Positions 20,284-29,320 of a stretch of DNA of 64,000 nucleotides are shown in pieces. A program made the position numbers and the translations under genes. The stretch covers positions 41,367 to 105,366 of the forward strand of contig JAOBJV010000001.1 of assembly GCA_025728385.1 (NCBI GenBank), read 5' to 3'. Position 1 is the first letter of the stretch; every line of letters begins with the position of its first letter. This DNA is from Lightella neohaematopini (GTDB taxonomy: Bacteria > Pseudomonadota > Gammaproteobacteria > Enterobacterales > Enterobacteriaceae). The notes beneath the pieces are model-generated. The model had not been told where the DNA came from and made no database searches. It saw only the letters and a program-made list of their open reading frames with translations.

Positions 20284-20357
20284 GGTGCGGTAGTTCAGTT
20301 GGTTAGAACATCGGCCTGTCACGCCGGGGGTCACGGGTTCAAGTCCCGTCCGCACCG
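20284..20357 (+). tRNA. tRNA-Asp (GUC)
   Basis: Acceptor arms GGTGCGG and CCGCACC pair fully, the anticodon loop is CTGTCAC (GTC), and the T-arm is CGGGTTCAAGTCCCG. Normally this tRNA sits at the distal end of an rRNA operon after 5S; here it follows tRNA-Ala directly. No CCA is encoded (the discriminator G is followed by TAT). Confidence 0.97.
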
Positions 20358-20401
20358 TATTTATTTTTATTAAATTATTTAAAATAGATAAGAAATAGAA
20401 T

Positions 20402-20474
20402 AGGGATGTAGTTCAAATGGTAGAATATCAGTCTCCAAAACTGAATGCTAGGAGTTCGAATCTCCTCATCCCTG
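20402..20474 (+). tRNA. tRNA-Trp (CCA)
   Basis: Acceptor arms AGGGATG and CATCCCT pair fully, the anticodon is CCA in the loop CTCCAAA, and the T-arm is GGAGTTCGAATCTCC. A distal rrn tRNA as in E. coli rrnC. The 3' CCA is not encoded. The gene ends only two bases before the convergent gloB stop codon. Confidence 0.96.
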
Positions 20475-20476
20475 TT

Positions 20477-21244
20477 TTAAAAAATATCTTTTTTATTACG
20501 TAAAAATTTAAAATAATTAAAATTACTCATATTTTTGGGTAACTTAATAAATTTATTTTTGTAATAAAAACTGTTAGTGCACTGTATAAATGGATTAATT
20601 ATTCTCTCTAAATATAAAGAAGTTGGCAAACTGGGTATTTTATTTAAAATCATGCGTTTAACTATTCTTTTGTAATATTTTATTATAAACATATTATCTA
20701 ATAATGTTATATTATTAGTAATAATAAAATCTAAATTTTTTATAGTATATTCATGACTAGGAAATATTATAGTATTGCTTGGTAATTTATTAATTTTATT
20801 TAATGAGTTAAACATATTTTCTATAGAACTATCAAATATCTTACCACAGCCAGCAGAAAATAATGTATCACCACAAAATAGCCATGGATAATGATAATAT
20901 CCAACATGATATTTAGTATGACCAGGTAAGGATAATACAGTAAACTTATATTGTTGTAATATATTAATAATATTATTATTTTCTACAGTATAACTATTAA
21001 GATAATCAGTTTCTTTTGGACCATATACTGGTACTTGATAAATATTTTTTAATATATGTACTCCAGAAGTATGATCATCGTGATTATGAGTAATTAAAAT
21101 TGCCATTAAACGTAATTTATAAAATTTTAGAAATTTAGTAATTAATGGTTCATTATTAGGATCAATAATTAAACATTTATCATCATTTAATATTAGCCAA
21201 ATATAGTTATCAACTAAAGTACGTATTACTGTTACTTTTAACAT
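20477..21244 (-). CDS. gloB: Hydroxyacylglutathione hydrolase (glyoxalase II)
   Basis: Hydrolyses S-lactoylglutathione, the second step of methylglyoxal detoxification. 255 residues (E. coli 251). The metallo-beta-lactamase metal motif is THNHDDHTSG near residue 52, followed by the conserved LPGHTKYHVGY, the LFCGDTLFSAGCGKIF block (metal-bridging Asp) and FPSHEYT (metal His). The C-terminus ends LRNKKDIF, close to the family's LRSKKDRF. It overlaps rnhA by 7 bp, so the two are probably co-transcribed. Confidence 0.95.
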   Translation of the reverse strand: MLKVTVIRTLVDNYIWLILNDDKCLIIDPNNEPLITKFLKFYKLRLMAILITHNHDDHTSGVHILKNIYQVPVYGPKETDYLNSYTVENNNIINILQQYKFTVLSLPGHTKYHVGYYHYPWLFCGDTLFSAGCGKIFDSSIENMFNSLNKINKLPSNTIIFPSHEYTIKNLDFIITNNITLLDNMFIIKYYKRIVKRMILNKIPSLPTSLYLERIINPFIQCTNSFYYKNKFIKLPKNMSNFNYFKFLRNKKDIF

Positions 21245-21717
21245 AAAACACTTTTTTCGTAATTAATATCTATTAAATATGGTTTATAGTTAGCCATGTA
21301 GTAAGCTAATTTATCACAATAATTATTTTCATTACAAGTACTATGTCCTTTAATCCAAATCCATTGGATTAAACAACTAGATTGTAAAAAAAATAATTTT
21401 TGCCAAAGATCAATATTTTTTATAATTTTATTTTTACTATTATACCAATTATTAGCTTTCCATATATGTATCCATTTTGTTATACCTTGTTGTACATAAA
21501 TACTATCAGTATATATAGTAATATTACTATTTAGATGTAATACTGATTGTAATGATATAATAATACTAGTTAATTCCATACGATTATTAGTTGTTAATCT
21601 ATAACCACCACTAAGTATAATACTTTGATTTTTTAATTTAATTATAGCTCCATATCCACCTTTACCAGGGTTATTAATACATGATCCATCAGTAAAAATA
21701 TTAATATATTCTTGCAT
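21238..21717 (-). CDS. rnhA: Ribonuclease HI
   Basis: Cuts RNA in RNA-DNA hybrids; needed for primer and R-loop removal. 159 residues (E. coli 155). All four catalytic acids are visible: FTDGSCINNPGKGGYGA (Asp), NRMELTSI (Glu), IYTDSIYVQQGITKWI (Asp) and NNYCDKLA (Asp), with WIKGHS before the last. It is divergent from dnaQ and upstream of gloB, an ancestral arrangement. Probably the only RNase H, since rnhB is missing from its usual place after lpxB. Confidence 0.96.
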   Translation of the reverse strand: MQEYINIFTDGSCINNPGKGGYGAIIKLKNQSIILSGGYRLTTNNRMELTSIIISLQSVLHLNSNITIYTDSIYVQQGITKWIHIWKANNWYNSKNKIIKNIDLWQKLFFLQSSCLIQWIWIKGHSTCNENNYCDKLAYYMANYKPYLIDINYEKSVLC

Positions 21718-21792
21718 TTTATAAAAAAATCTAATATAAACTTAAAATTTAATTTTAGTAAATTAATATGAAATATTATATATACTAAGAAT

Positions 21793-22497
21793 ATGATTAA
21801 ACAAGTTTTTTTAGACATTGAAACTACTGGTATTAATAAAAAAGGAAATAATTTTTATTATGGACATAAAATTATTGAAATTGGTGCTGTTAAGGTTATA
21901 AATAGACATATTACGAATAAATATTTTCATGTATATTTGAATCCATGTAGATCTATAGATCAAGAAGCTTTTTCTATACATGGTATTAATATTAGTGAAC
22001 TAGTTAATAAACCTAAGTTTTTAGAGATAGCAGATCAATTAATATCGTTTATTCAACACAGTGATTTAATTATACATAATGCTAATTTTGATGTTAGTTT
22101 TATTAATTATGAATTAAGTATGATAAATCATAATGTTAAAAATATTAGCAATATTTGTAATGTCATTGATAGTTTAAAAATTGCTCGTACTTTATTTCCT
22201 GGTAAGAAAAATAGTATTGATGCATTGTGCGATAGATATTGTGTGAGTAAAAATATTAGAATATTACATGGTGCTTTATTAGATGCAAAAATATTAGCTA
22301 ATATTTTTTTACGTATGACTAGTAGTCAAAATACTATACATTTTGATTTTACAAATAAAGATAAAATATATAAATCATACAAAATAAATAATAAAAAATT
22401 AAGAATACTTTATGCTAATAAAGAAGAACAAACTTTACATGAACAACAATTAGATTTAATACAAAAAAATGGTTATTGTTTATGGAGAAATAAATAA
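21793..22497 (+). CDS. dnaQ: DNA polymerase III epsilon subunit (proofreading exonuclease)
   Basis: 3'-5' exonuclease of the replicative core. 234 residues (E. coli 243). The DEDDh motifs are intact: FLDIETTGIN (Exo I), HNANFDVSFINYEL (Exo II), and LHGALLDAKILANI (Exo III with the catalytic His and Asp). The C-terminal alpha-binding tail is still recognisable (EQQLDLIQKNGYCLWR). Alpha (dnaE) is shortened at its C-terminus, but epsilon binds the alpha PHP domain, which is intact, so proofreading should be preserved. Confidence 0.96.
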   Translation: MIKQVFLDIETTGINKKGNNFYYGHKIIEIGAVKVINRHITNKYFHVYLNPCRSIDQEAFSIHGINISELVNKPKFLEIADQLISFIQHSDLIIHNANFDVSFINYELSMINHNVKNISNICNVIDSLKIARTLFPGKKNSIDALCDRYCVSKNIRILHGALLDAKILANIFLRMTSSQNTIHFDFTNKDKIYKSYKINNKKLRILYANKEEQTLHEQQLDLIQKNGYCLWRNK

Positions 22498-22528
22498 AAA
22501 ATTTATTTTTTTAAAAATCTATAAAAAT

Positions 22529-23105
22529 ATGAAATATAATAGTTTGATTACAGATGAATTTAATAAGTCAATAGAAATTACTAAATCTTTTATCAAAGAT
22601 AAAAATTATTTAAATTTAATAGAATCTGCAGCAAATATGATAGTTTATGCTTTTAAGAATGGAAATAAAGTACTATCTTGCGGTAATGGTGGATCTCATT
22701 GTGATGCTATGCACTTTGCTGGAGAATTAGTTGGTCGTTATAGAAAAAATAGATTAGGATTACCCAGTAATAGTTATTTCTGATCCTAGTTATTTATCTT
22801 GTGTTAGTAATGATTTTGGTTATTATCAAGTATTTTCACGTTACGTACAAGCAGTAGGTAACAAAAATGATATTTTATTTTGTTTATCTACGTCAGGTAG
22901 TTCAATAAATATTATTAATGCAATGCATGTTGCGAAAAGTAAGAATATGAAAATTATATTACTTACTGGTAAGATAAATAATTTAGTTAGTAATATTGCT
23001 GATATAATAATATCAGTTCCTCATAATGGTTATGCTGATCGTATTCAAGAAATGCATATAAAAATAATTCATATTTTAGTACAAATTATAGAAAATGAAT
23101 TATAA
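22529..23105 (+). pseudogene. gmhA: Sedoheptulose 7-phosphate isomerase, single-base frameshift
   Basis: First enzyme of ADP-heptose synthesis for the LPS inner core. The first frame (22529-22783) gives the N-terminal half including VLSCGNGGSHCDAMHFAGEL and stops soon after RLGLP. The second frame continues without loss from about 22765: VIVISDPSYLSCVSNDFGY, then LSTSGSS and PHNGYADRIQEMHIKIIHIL to the stop at 23105. Removing one C from the CCC at about 22762-22764 restores a full-length protein (about 190 residues) that matches E. coli GmhA throughout. Either a recent null mutation, a sequencing error, or a site where ribosomes shift +1. The start ATG follows dnaQ by 31 bp. Confidence 0.9.
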
Positions 23106-23142
23106 TTATAATAATTTTGAAATTTTAAGCTAATTTCTTATT

Positions 23143-23601
23143 ATGAAAAGAAAATATGTTGTTACTTGGGATATGTTACAAATGTATACTAGAGTAGCTG
23201 CTAAAGGTCTTTTATCCACTAAATGGAAAGGTATTATTGCTATTAGTCGTGGTGGTTTAGTACCTAGTGCTTTACTAGCAAGAGAACTAGATATTCGTTA
23301 TGTTGATACATTTTGTGTAGCTAGTTATTATTATGGTTATCAACATAATACTAATATAATTAAATATACGCATAATCATAATAATGGTGAAGGATTTATT
23401 ATTGTAGATGATCTAACAGATACTGGTAACACCGCAAAACTTATAAAAAAGATATATCATAAAGCATATTTAGTAACTATCTTTGCAAAACCATTAGGGC
23501 GTAGTTTTGTTGATAAATATATTATAGATATACCACAAAATACATGGATAGAACAACCATGGGATACTGGAATAACTTTTATTCCACCAATAAAAAAATA
23601 A
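23143..23601 (+). CDS. gpt: Xanthine-guanine phosphoribosyltransferase
   Basis: Salvages guanine and xanthine to GMP and XMP using PRPP. 152 residues, equal to E. coli. Signatures: YVVTWDMLQMYTRVAAKGL, IAISRGGLVPSALLAREL, the PRPP-binding loop FIIVDDLTDTGNTAKLI, and TWIEQPWDTGITFIPPI. It follows gmhA as in the Enterobacterales lpcA/gpt area. This enzyme suggests use of purine bases obtained from outside, though no transporter for them is in the window. Confidence 0.95.
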   Translation: MKRKYVVTWDMLQMYTRVAAKGLLSTKWKGIIAISRGGLVPSALLARELDIRYVDTFCVASYYYGYQHNTNIIKYTHNHNNGEGFIIVDDLTDTGNTAKLIKKIYHKAYLVTIFAKPLGRSFVDKYIIDIPQNTWIEQPWDTGITFIPPIKK

Positions 23602-23611
23602 ATTTTTAAAA

Positions 23612-23687
23612 TACCGATAATAGGACTCGAACCTATAACTTTTGTATTACGAATACACTGCTTTTCCAGATTTTAAGCTATATCGGC
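23612..23687 (-). tRNA. thrW: tRNA-Thr (CGU)
   Basis: The minus strand reads GCCGATATAGCTTAAAATCT at the 5' end, with anticodon loop TTCGTAA (CGT) and T-arm TAGGTTCGAGTCCTA. It closely matches E. coli thrW, which also lies near gpt. Acceptor arms GCCGATA and TATCGGT pair except that position 1-72 is a G-U wobble (G-C in E. coli). No CCA is encoded after the discriminator A. Confidence 0.94.
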
Positions 23688-23692
23688 AAAAT

Positions 23693-24133
23693 TTAATATG
23701 TTTTATTATTTAATTTAAATAATTTACTAGCTTTAATTGCCTGTAATTTAGCTAAAGTTTTAGCTAGTTCTAATGATAATTTTATTTGTTGATTCATATT
23801 AGTATGTTTTTTTAATAAAGATTCTATCTTAATTTTATTTTTAATAATTTCTTTTTCATTTAAATTATTAACATTATTAATTATCGAATCAGTAAGAATT
23901 GATACATTATTTGATTGCACTTCTAGTATACTCTCAGATAAATATATACATTTATTATTAAATTTATTACTACTAATACAAATTATTCCAGGTTTAGTTA
24001 TTGTGATTAATGGAGCATGTCTAGCTAAAATAGTAAGTTCTCCATCAACACTATTAATTATAACCTTATATACCATATTAGAAAATATCAGATTTTCTAT
24101 ACTAACAATAGTAAGTTGAAAACTAGTATACAT
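23693..24133 (-). CDS. atpC: ATP synthase epsilon subunit
   Basis: Central-stalk subunit that regulates ATP hydrolysis. 146 residues (E. coli 139). The N-terminal beta sandwich has the conserved GELTILARHAPLIT segment near residue 31 and the C-terminal half forms the helical hairpin (Lys-rich, ending KLFKLNNKTY). It is the last gene of the atp operon, 16 bp after atpD. The start ATG is at 24133. Confidence 0.93.
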   Translation of the reverse strand: MYTSFQLTIVSIENLIFSNMVYKVIINSVDGELTILARHAPLITITKPGIICISSNKFNNKCIYLSESILEVQSNNVSILTDSIINNVNNLNEKEIIKNKIKIESLLKKHTNMNQQIKLSLELAKTLAKLQAIKASKLFKLNNKTY

Positions 24134-24149
24134 AAAATTATTATACGTC

Positions 24150-25520
24150 TTAAATATTTTTTATATCTGAAATACTACCAATCATATAAAATAATTGTTC
24201 TGGCATATGATCATACTTACCACTAATAATATTTTTTAGATCATTTATAGTATTTTTAATTGATACATACTTTCCAGTCATTCCTGTAAAATTTTCAGCT
24301 ACAAAAAATGGTTGCGATAAAAATCTATTTATCTTTCTTGCTCTAGATACTATTAATTTGTCTTCTTCAGATAACTCATCAATGCCAAGAATAGCAATAA
24401 TATCTTTTAAATCTTGATAACGTTGTAAAATTAATTTTACATTTCTAGCTGTATCATAATGATCTTTACCAATTATATTAGGATCTAATTGACGACTAGT
24501 AGAAGATAATGGATCAATTGCTGGATAAATACCTAAAGCAGCAATTTGTCTACTTAAAACAATTGTAGTATCTAAATGAGTAAAAGTTGTTGCAGGAGAA
24601 GGATCTGTTAAGTCATCAGCTGGTATATAAACTGCTTGAATAGACGTAATAGAACCATTTTTTGTAGAAGCAATACGTTCTTGTAATAAACCAATTTCTT
24701 CTGCTAATGTAGGTTGATAACCAACAGCTGAAGGTATTCTTCCTAGCAAAGCCGACATTTCAGTGCCAGCTAAGGTGTATCGATAAATATTATCTATGAA
24801 AAGTAACACGTCATGACCATTATCACGAAATTTTTCCGCAATTGTTAATCCAGTAAGAGCTACTCTTAATCTATTACCTGGTGGTTCATTCATTTGTCCA
24901 TATACTAATGAAACTTTGTCAATAACATTTGATGCTATCATTTCATTATAAAAATCATTTCCCTCTCTTGTACGTTCTCCAACACCAGTAAATACTGAAT
25001 AACCGGAATGTTCAACTGCAATATTACGAATTAATTCCATCATATTGACAGTTTTTCCTACTCCAGCTCCACCAAATAAACCAACTTTACCACCTTTTGC
25101 TAATGGACAAATTAAATCTATTACTTTAATCCCTGTTTCTAATATTTCATACTTATCATTTAATTCTTGAAATGTAGGAGGTAATCTATGAATAGACCAA
25201 TATTCTTGTGAGTGTATCTCACCTTTCATATCTATTGGTTTTCCTAAAACATTAATTATTCTTCCTAAAGTTTCATATCCTACTGGTACTTCAATAGTGT
25301 GTTGTAGGTTAATAACATTCATACCTCTATAAAGACCATCAGAGTATCCCATAGCAATACAACGTACTACTCCATCTCCTAGTTGTTGTTGTACTTCTAG
25401 AAATAAATCATTACCATTATTTTCTATTTTTAGCATATGATATATCTTTGGTATATATTTTTGATTAAATTCTACATCAATAATAGAACCAATTATTTGA
25501 ATAATTTTACCATTAACCAT
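24150..25520 (-). CDS. atpD: ATP synthase beta subunit
   Basis: Catalytic F1 subunit. 456 residues (E. coli 460). The Walker A loop GGAGVGKTVNMMELI is near residue 149, GERTREGNDFY follows, Walker B is DVLLFIDNIYRYTLAGTE, and the ATP synthase signature PAIDPLSSTSR is present. Very well conserved compared with the other subunits, consistent with strong selection. Lies between atpG (25 bp) and atpC (16 bp) in the operon. Confidence 0.98.
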   Translation of the reverse strand: MVNGKIIQIIGSIIDVEFNQKYIPKIYHMLKIENNGNDLFLEVQQQLGDGVVRCIAMGYSDGLYRGMNVINLQHTIEVPVGYETLGRIINVLGKPIDMKGEIHSQEYWSIHRLPPTFQELNDKYEILETGIKVIDLICPLAKGGKVGLFGGAGVGKTVNMMELIRNIAVEHSGYSVFTGVGERTREGNDFYNEMIASNVIDKVSLVYGQMNEPPGNRLRVALTGLTIAEKFRDNGHDVLLFIDNIYRYTLAGTEMSALLGRIPSAVGYQPTLAEEIGLLQERIASTKNGSITSIQAVYIPADDLTDPSPATTFTHLDTTIVLSRQIAALGIYPAIDPLSSTSRQLDPNIIGKDHYDTARNVKLILQRYQDLKDIIAILGIDELSEEDKLIVSRARKINRFLSQPFFVAENFTGMTGKYVSIKNTINDLKNIISGKYDHMPEQLFYMIGSISDIKNI

Positions 25521-25545
25521 ATTATATTTATACCCTTTTACCTAA

Positions 25546-26409
25546 TTAAATATTACCAGATATAATTTCATTTAATTCTTGTGTAATATTATTTTGTCTA
25601 GTTTGATTGTAAATAAATTCAAGTTCTTTAGTTAAATTATCACAATTATTTTTAGCTAATTGCATAGTTACCATACGAGATGCTTGTTCACTTGTTAAAT
25701 TATTTAATAACCCTAAATATATGCTTGATTCAATATAACAATATATTAATTTATCTAAAATATTAATAATATCTGACTCATATATATAACAATTACCTAT
25801 TTTTGTTTTATCCGTGCCAATAAATGGAATAATTCTAATTATTTCTGGTACTTGATTTAAAACATTAATAAATTTATTACTTGCTAAATAACAAGCATCT
25901 ATTATGTTACTATTATATAATGATATTATATTTTTTACCACCTGATTAATTTTTATTATTCTAAATTCTTCAGGTAATAAACTATCATTTAAATTGTTTA
26001 TTTTAGCTAAAATCTTTATATTAAAATTAGAGAAAAAATTTATAGCTTTGGTACCAATTAATATTAATGTAACATCTTTTCCTAATTTAATATGCTTATC
26101 AATATTAAGTAACACTTTCCTAAAAAGATTAATATTTAATGTGCCAACCAATCCTTTTTCTGTAGAAATAATTAAATAAATAACCTTATTATAATTATAA
26201 TTACTCATTATTTTTGGTTTATAATCTAAATTACTAGATAATAAATTATTCATAATACTTTTTATATTAATTAAATATTTACTAACAGGTAATATCTTTA
26301 CTTTAACTTTATTCATTTTAGTAAACGCTATCATATCCATAGCACTAGTAATTTTTTTAGTATTTTTGATACTATTTATCTTATTTTTAATTTCTTTAAT
26401 ATTAAACAT
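25546..26409 (-). CDS. atpG: ATP synthase gamma subunit
   Basis: Rotating central shaft of F1. 287 residues, the same as E. coli. The N-terminal helix KEIKNKINSIKNTKKITSAM is typical, STEKGLVGTLNINLFR matches the family SSDRGLCGGLN region, and the C-terminal helix includes SEQASRMVTMQLAKNNCDN (family: EQAARMVAMKAATDN). The middle is divergent and AT-biased. 15 bp from atpA and 25 bp from atpD. Confidence 0.95.
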   Translation of the reverse strand: MFNIKEIKNKINSIKNTKKITSAMDMIAFTKMNKVKVKILPVSKYLINIKSIMNNLLSSNLDYKPKIMSNYNYNKVIYLIISTEKGLVGTLNINLFRKVLLNIDKHIKLGKDVTLILIGTKAINFFSNFNIKILAKINNLNDSLLPEEFRIIKINQVVKNIISLYNSNIIDACYLASNKFINVLNQVPEIIRIIPFIGTDKTKIGNCYIYESDIINILDKLIYCYIESSIYLGLLNNLTSEQASRMVTMQLAKNNCDNLTKELEFIYNQTRQNNITQELNEIISGNI

Positions 26410-26424
26410 ATTAATTTAGTTAAA

Positions 26425-27966
26425 TTATTTGTAATAATTATTTTTAAAGTTATTTATAATATCATGTAATTTATTTTTTACCTTATCATTATATACTAAA
26501 TTAGTATTAATATGTTCTATAAAATCATAATGATAATTATTAAAATAAGTTAATAACTTATGTTCAAAATTAGATATATTTTTTACTAAAATATCATCCA
26601 AGTATTTGTATTCTACTAAAAATAATATAATAGCTTGCTGAGCTATAGAATACGGATTATTCTGTGATTGTTTTAATAATTCAGTAATGTTTTGTCCTTC
26701 TTTTATTTGTGATCGAGTACTACTATCTAAATCTGAAGAAAATTGAGAAAATGCTACAAGTTCACGGTATTGTGCTAGTTTATTTCTTATTCCTTTTGAT
26801 AAAAATTTTATTATGTTAGTTTGAGCAGCACCACCAACTCTAGAAACAGAAATTCCTGGATTTATAGCAGGTCTGATTCCAGCATTAAATAAATTAGATT
26901 CTAAAAATATTTGCCCATCAGTAATAGAAATTAAATTAGTTGGAATAAATGATGATACATCACCTACTTGAGTTTCAATAATTGGCAATGCAGTAAGAGA
27001 ACCTGTTTTATTTTTAATCTTACCATTAGTAAATGTTTCTACATAATTAATATTTACGCGCGCAGATCTTTCTAGTAAACGAGCATGTAAATAAAATATA
27101 TCTCCAGGATAAGCTTCACGACCAGGTGGTCTCCTTAATAATAACGAAATTTGGCGATAAGCAATAGCTTGTTTTGATAAATCATCATATACAATTAATG
27201 CATTTTCACCAATATTACGAAAATACTCACCCATAGTACAACCAGCATACGGAGCTAAATACTGTAATATTGCTGGTTCTGATGCATTAGCAACTACTAT
27301 AATAGTATTATCTAATACATGATACTTTTTTAATATATTAACTATATTTACTACAGTAGAAGCTTTTTGACCAATAGCTACATATATACATTTAATACCA
27401 CTATTTTTTTGATTAATAATAGTATCAATAGCTAAAGTTGTCTTACCAGTTTGTCTATCACCAATAATTAATTCTCTTTGTCCCTGACCAATAGGAATCA
27501 TAGCATCAATAGCTTTATATCCAGTAAGCATTGGTTCACTTACAGATACACGATCAATTACCCCAGGAGCAGGAGATTCTACGTTACTAAGATATTCGTA
27601 TTCTAATTTACCAGCATTATCTATTGGTACACCTAATGCATTAATAACTCTACCTAATAATTTTCTACCTACAGGTACTTGTATAACTTTACCTGTTGTT
27701 TTGACTTTCATACCTTCTGAAATATCTAAGTAAGAACCCATTACAACAGCACTAACAAATTCTCTTTCTAAATTTAATACAATAGCAGAACTACCATTAG
27801 ATAAAATAACTACTTCATTTAACATGACGTGATCAAGACCATAAATACGAATAATACCGTCAGCAACATATATAATAATTCCTTCGTCATATGTATTTAT
27901 ACTTAAATTAAATTGATCAATACGTTGTCTTATTAGTGTACTGATTTCCATACTATTAAAATGCAT
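26425..27966 (-). CDS. atpA: ATP synthase alpha subunit
   Basis: Non-catalytic nucleotide-binding F1 subunit. 513 residues, identical in length to E. coli. The Walker A loop GDRQTGKTTLAIDTI is near residue 169. IALIVYDDLSKQAIAYRQISLL carries the Walker B region and PAINPGISVSRVGGAAQT is the family signature. The C-terminal helical domain is more AT-drifted. 9 bp separate it from atpH, so translation is probably coupled. Confidence 0.98.
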   Translation of the reverse strand: MHFNSMEISTLIRQRIDQFNLSINTYDEGIIIYVADGIIRIYGLDHVMLNEVVILSNGSSAIVLNLEREFVSAVVMGSYLDISEGMKVKTTGKVIQVPVGRKLLGRVINALGVPIDNAGKLEYEYLSNVESPAPGVIDRVSVSEPMLTGYKAIDAMIPIGQGQRELIIGDRQTGKTTLAIDTIINQKNSGIKCIYVAIGQKASTVVNIVNILKKYHVLDNTIIVVANASEPAILQYLAPYAGCTMGEYFRNIGENALIVYDDLSKQAIAYRQISLLLRRPPGREAYPGDIFYLHARLLERSARVNINYVETFTNGKIKNKTGSLTALPIIETQVGDVSSFIPTNLISITDGQIFLESNLFNAGIRPAINPGISVSRVGGAAQTNIIKFLSKGIRNKLAQYRELVAFSQFSSDLDSSTRSQIKEGQNITELLKQSQNNPYSIAQQAIILFLVEYKYLDDILVKNISNFEHKLLTYFNNYHYDFIEHINTNLVYNDKVKNKLHDIINNFKNNYYK

Positions 27967-27975
27967 TTTTAATCC

Positions 27976-28530
27976 TTAATTTTTTAAAAAATTTTTTAAT
28001 TGATTTAAATGATTTAATATACTGCCATCAAAAACAGTATTATTAATACGTAAAATAATCCCTCCAATAATACTAGAATCAGTAATATTATTTAACTTAA
28101 CTTTATATGTTTTATCAGATAATATAGATAATATCTTATTACTAAGATTACCTTTTTGTTGTGTACTAAGTTTTTTAATAGAAATAATATTAATAATAAT
28201 TGATTTTGAATTTTTATTTTTCAAATATTTAAAATAAAATAATATACTAGGTAGAATATTAAATCGTTTATTTTTAGATATTAAAAGTAGGAATGATTTA
28301 CTCTGTGAATTAAGTATATTAGTACATACACTTATTATAATATTAATTATCTGATTATACAAAATCGGATGAATAATTAGTTTATATATTGAATTAGTAT
28401 TAACTAATTTTACCAAAAATTCTAATATGTTTTGCCAATAAGATATCATGTTATTTTCTATTGCTATATCAATAATTACTTGTGCATATTTTTTAGCTAC
28501 TAAACAATGATATTGATTTTTATTTTTCAT
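27976..28530 (-). CDS. atpH: ATP synthase delta subunit
   Basis: Peripheral-stalk subunit that ties the b subunits to the top of F1. 184 residues (E. coli 177). Poorly conserved in sequence, as is usual for this subunit, but it has the characteristic N-terminal ...KKYAQVIIDIAIEN and the C-terminal IIGGIILRINNTVFDGSILNHLNQLKNFL (family: [23 protein letters not shown]). Position between atpF and atpA confirms it. Confidence 0.93.
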   Translation of the reverse strand: MKNKNQYHCLVAKKYAQVIIDIAIENNMISYWQNILEFLVKLVNTNSIYKLIIHPILYNQIINIIISVCTNILNSQSKSFLLLISKNKRFNILPSILFYFKYLKNKNSKSIIINIISIKKLSTQQKGNLSNKILSILSDKTYKVKLNNITDSSIIGGIILRINNTVFDGSILNHLNQLKNFLKN

Positions 28531-28534
28531 ATAT

Positions 28535-29014
28535 TTATAATTTTATTTTATTTATTATTTCATTAATTATTACATCATCAATTTTACAATCATTAATGTA
28601 ATGACTGATTACTTTTTTTGTACTAGTTAATATTAGAGAATTAATTTGCTCATAGAGCAATTGTCTTACTTGATTATAATTATTGTTAATTTTAACATCT
28701 GCTTGTGAGATAATATATTTATATTCTTTATCAGCTAGTATTTTAGCATCATTAATAATTTTTTCTTCATGTTTATGAGCTAATTTAATAATGTTTTCAG
28801 CTTCTAATCTAGCATTTAATATAGTATCTGCTGCTATTTTTTTTGATTTAGCAACTTCTAATTTAGCTTGTTTAGCAAAATCTAAACCATCATTAATTTC
28901 TTTTTGTCTAGTTTCAATAATATTTATTAACGGTGGCCATATGTATTTCATACAAAATATAACAAAAATAACAAATGCCACAGTCTGTCCTATTATAGTA
29001 GCATTAATATTCAA
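28535..29014 (-). CDS. atpF: ATP synthase subunit b
   Basis: Membrane-anchored peripheral stalk. 159 residues (E. coli 156). A single N-terminal membrane helix (IIGQTVAFVIFVIFCMKYIW) is followed by a long charged helix for dimerisation. The start is TTG at 29014, where the following residues NINATIIGQ match the family N-terminus, and a purine-rich GAGGAG site lies upstream; an ATG is not available. 4 bp separate its stop from the atpH start. Confidence 0.94.
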   Translation of the reverse strand: MNINATIIGQTVAFVIFVIFCMKYIWPPLINIIETRQKEINDGLDFAKQAKLEVAKSKKIAADTILNARLEAENIIKLAHKHEEKIINDAKILADKEYKYIISQADVKINNNYNQVRQLLYEQINSLILTSTKKVISHYINDCKIDDVIINEIINKIKL

Positions 29015-29052
29015 GATTATTACTCCTCTAAAATAATAATATAAAATAGTTA

Positions 29053-29286
29053 TTATATTACAGTAAACATAATATATAAACTTAATCCAACAGTAATCAT
29101 AGGTATAGCATCAATTAATCCCATTACAATAAAAAATTGTGTTCTTAATATAGGAACTAAATCTGGTTGACGAGCAGCACTTTCTATAAATTTTCCACCT
29201 AATATTCCTATACCAACAGCAGCACCAATTGCTGCTAATCCAATCATAACAGCTACTGCTATATACATTAACTCTATACTATGCAT
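29053..29286 (-). CDS. atpE: ATP synthase subunit c
   Basis: Proton-carrying ring subunit of Fo. 77 residues (E. coli 79). Two membrane helices with the glycine-rich AAIGAAVGIGILGGKF in the first, the polar loop ARQPDL, and the proton-binding Asp in GLIDAIPMI of the second. An unusually good ribosome-binding site for this window, AAGGAGAG, precedes the ATG, fitting the high copy number of c in the ring. Confidence 0.97.
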   Translation of the reverse strand: MHSIELMYIAVAVMIGLAAIGAAVGIGILGGKFIESAARQPDLVPILRTQFFIVMGLIDAIPMITVGLSLYIMFTVI

Positions 29287-29320
29287 AATAACTCTCCTTT
29301 TTTTATTTTAATATAGAAAT

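Noticed and set aside
28791..29036. Plus-strand 81-residue frame across atpF and into the atpE gap
   Set aside because: Antisense to conserved atpF; no independent evidence.
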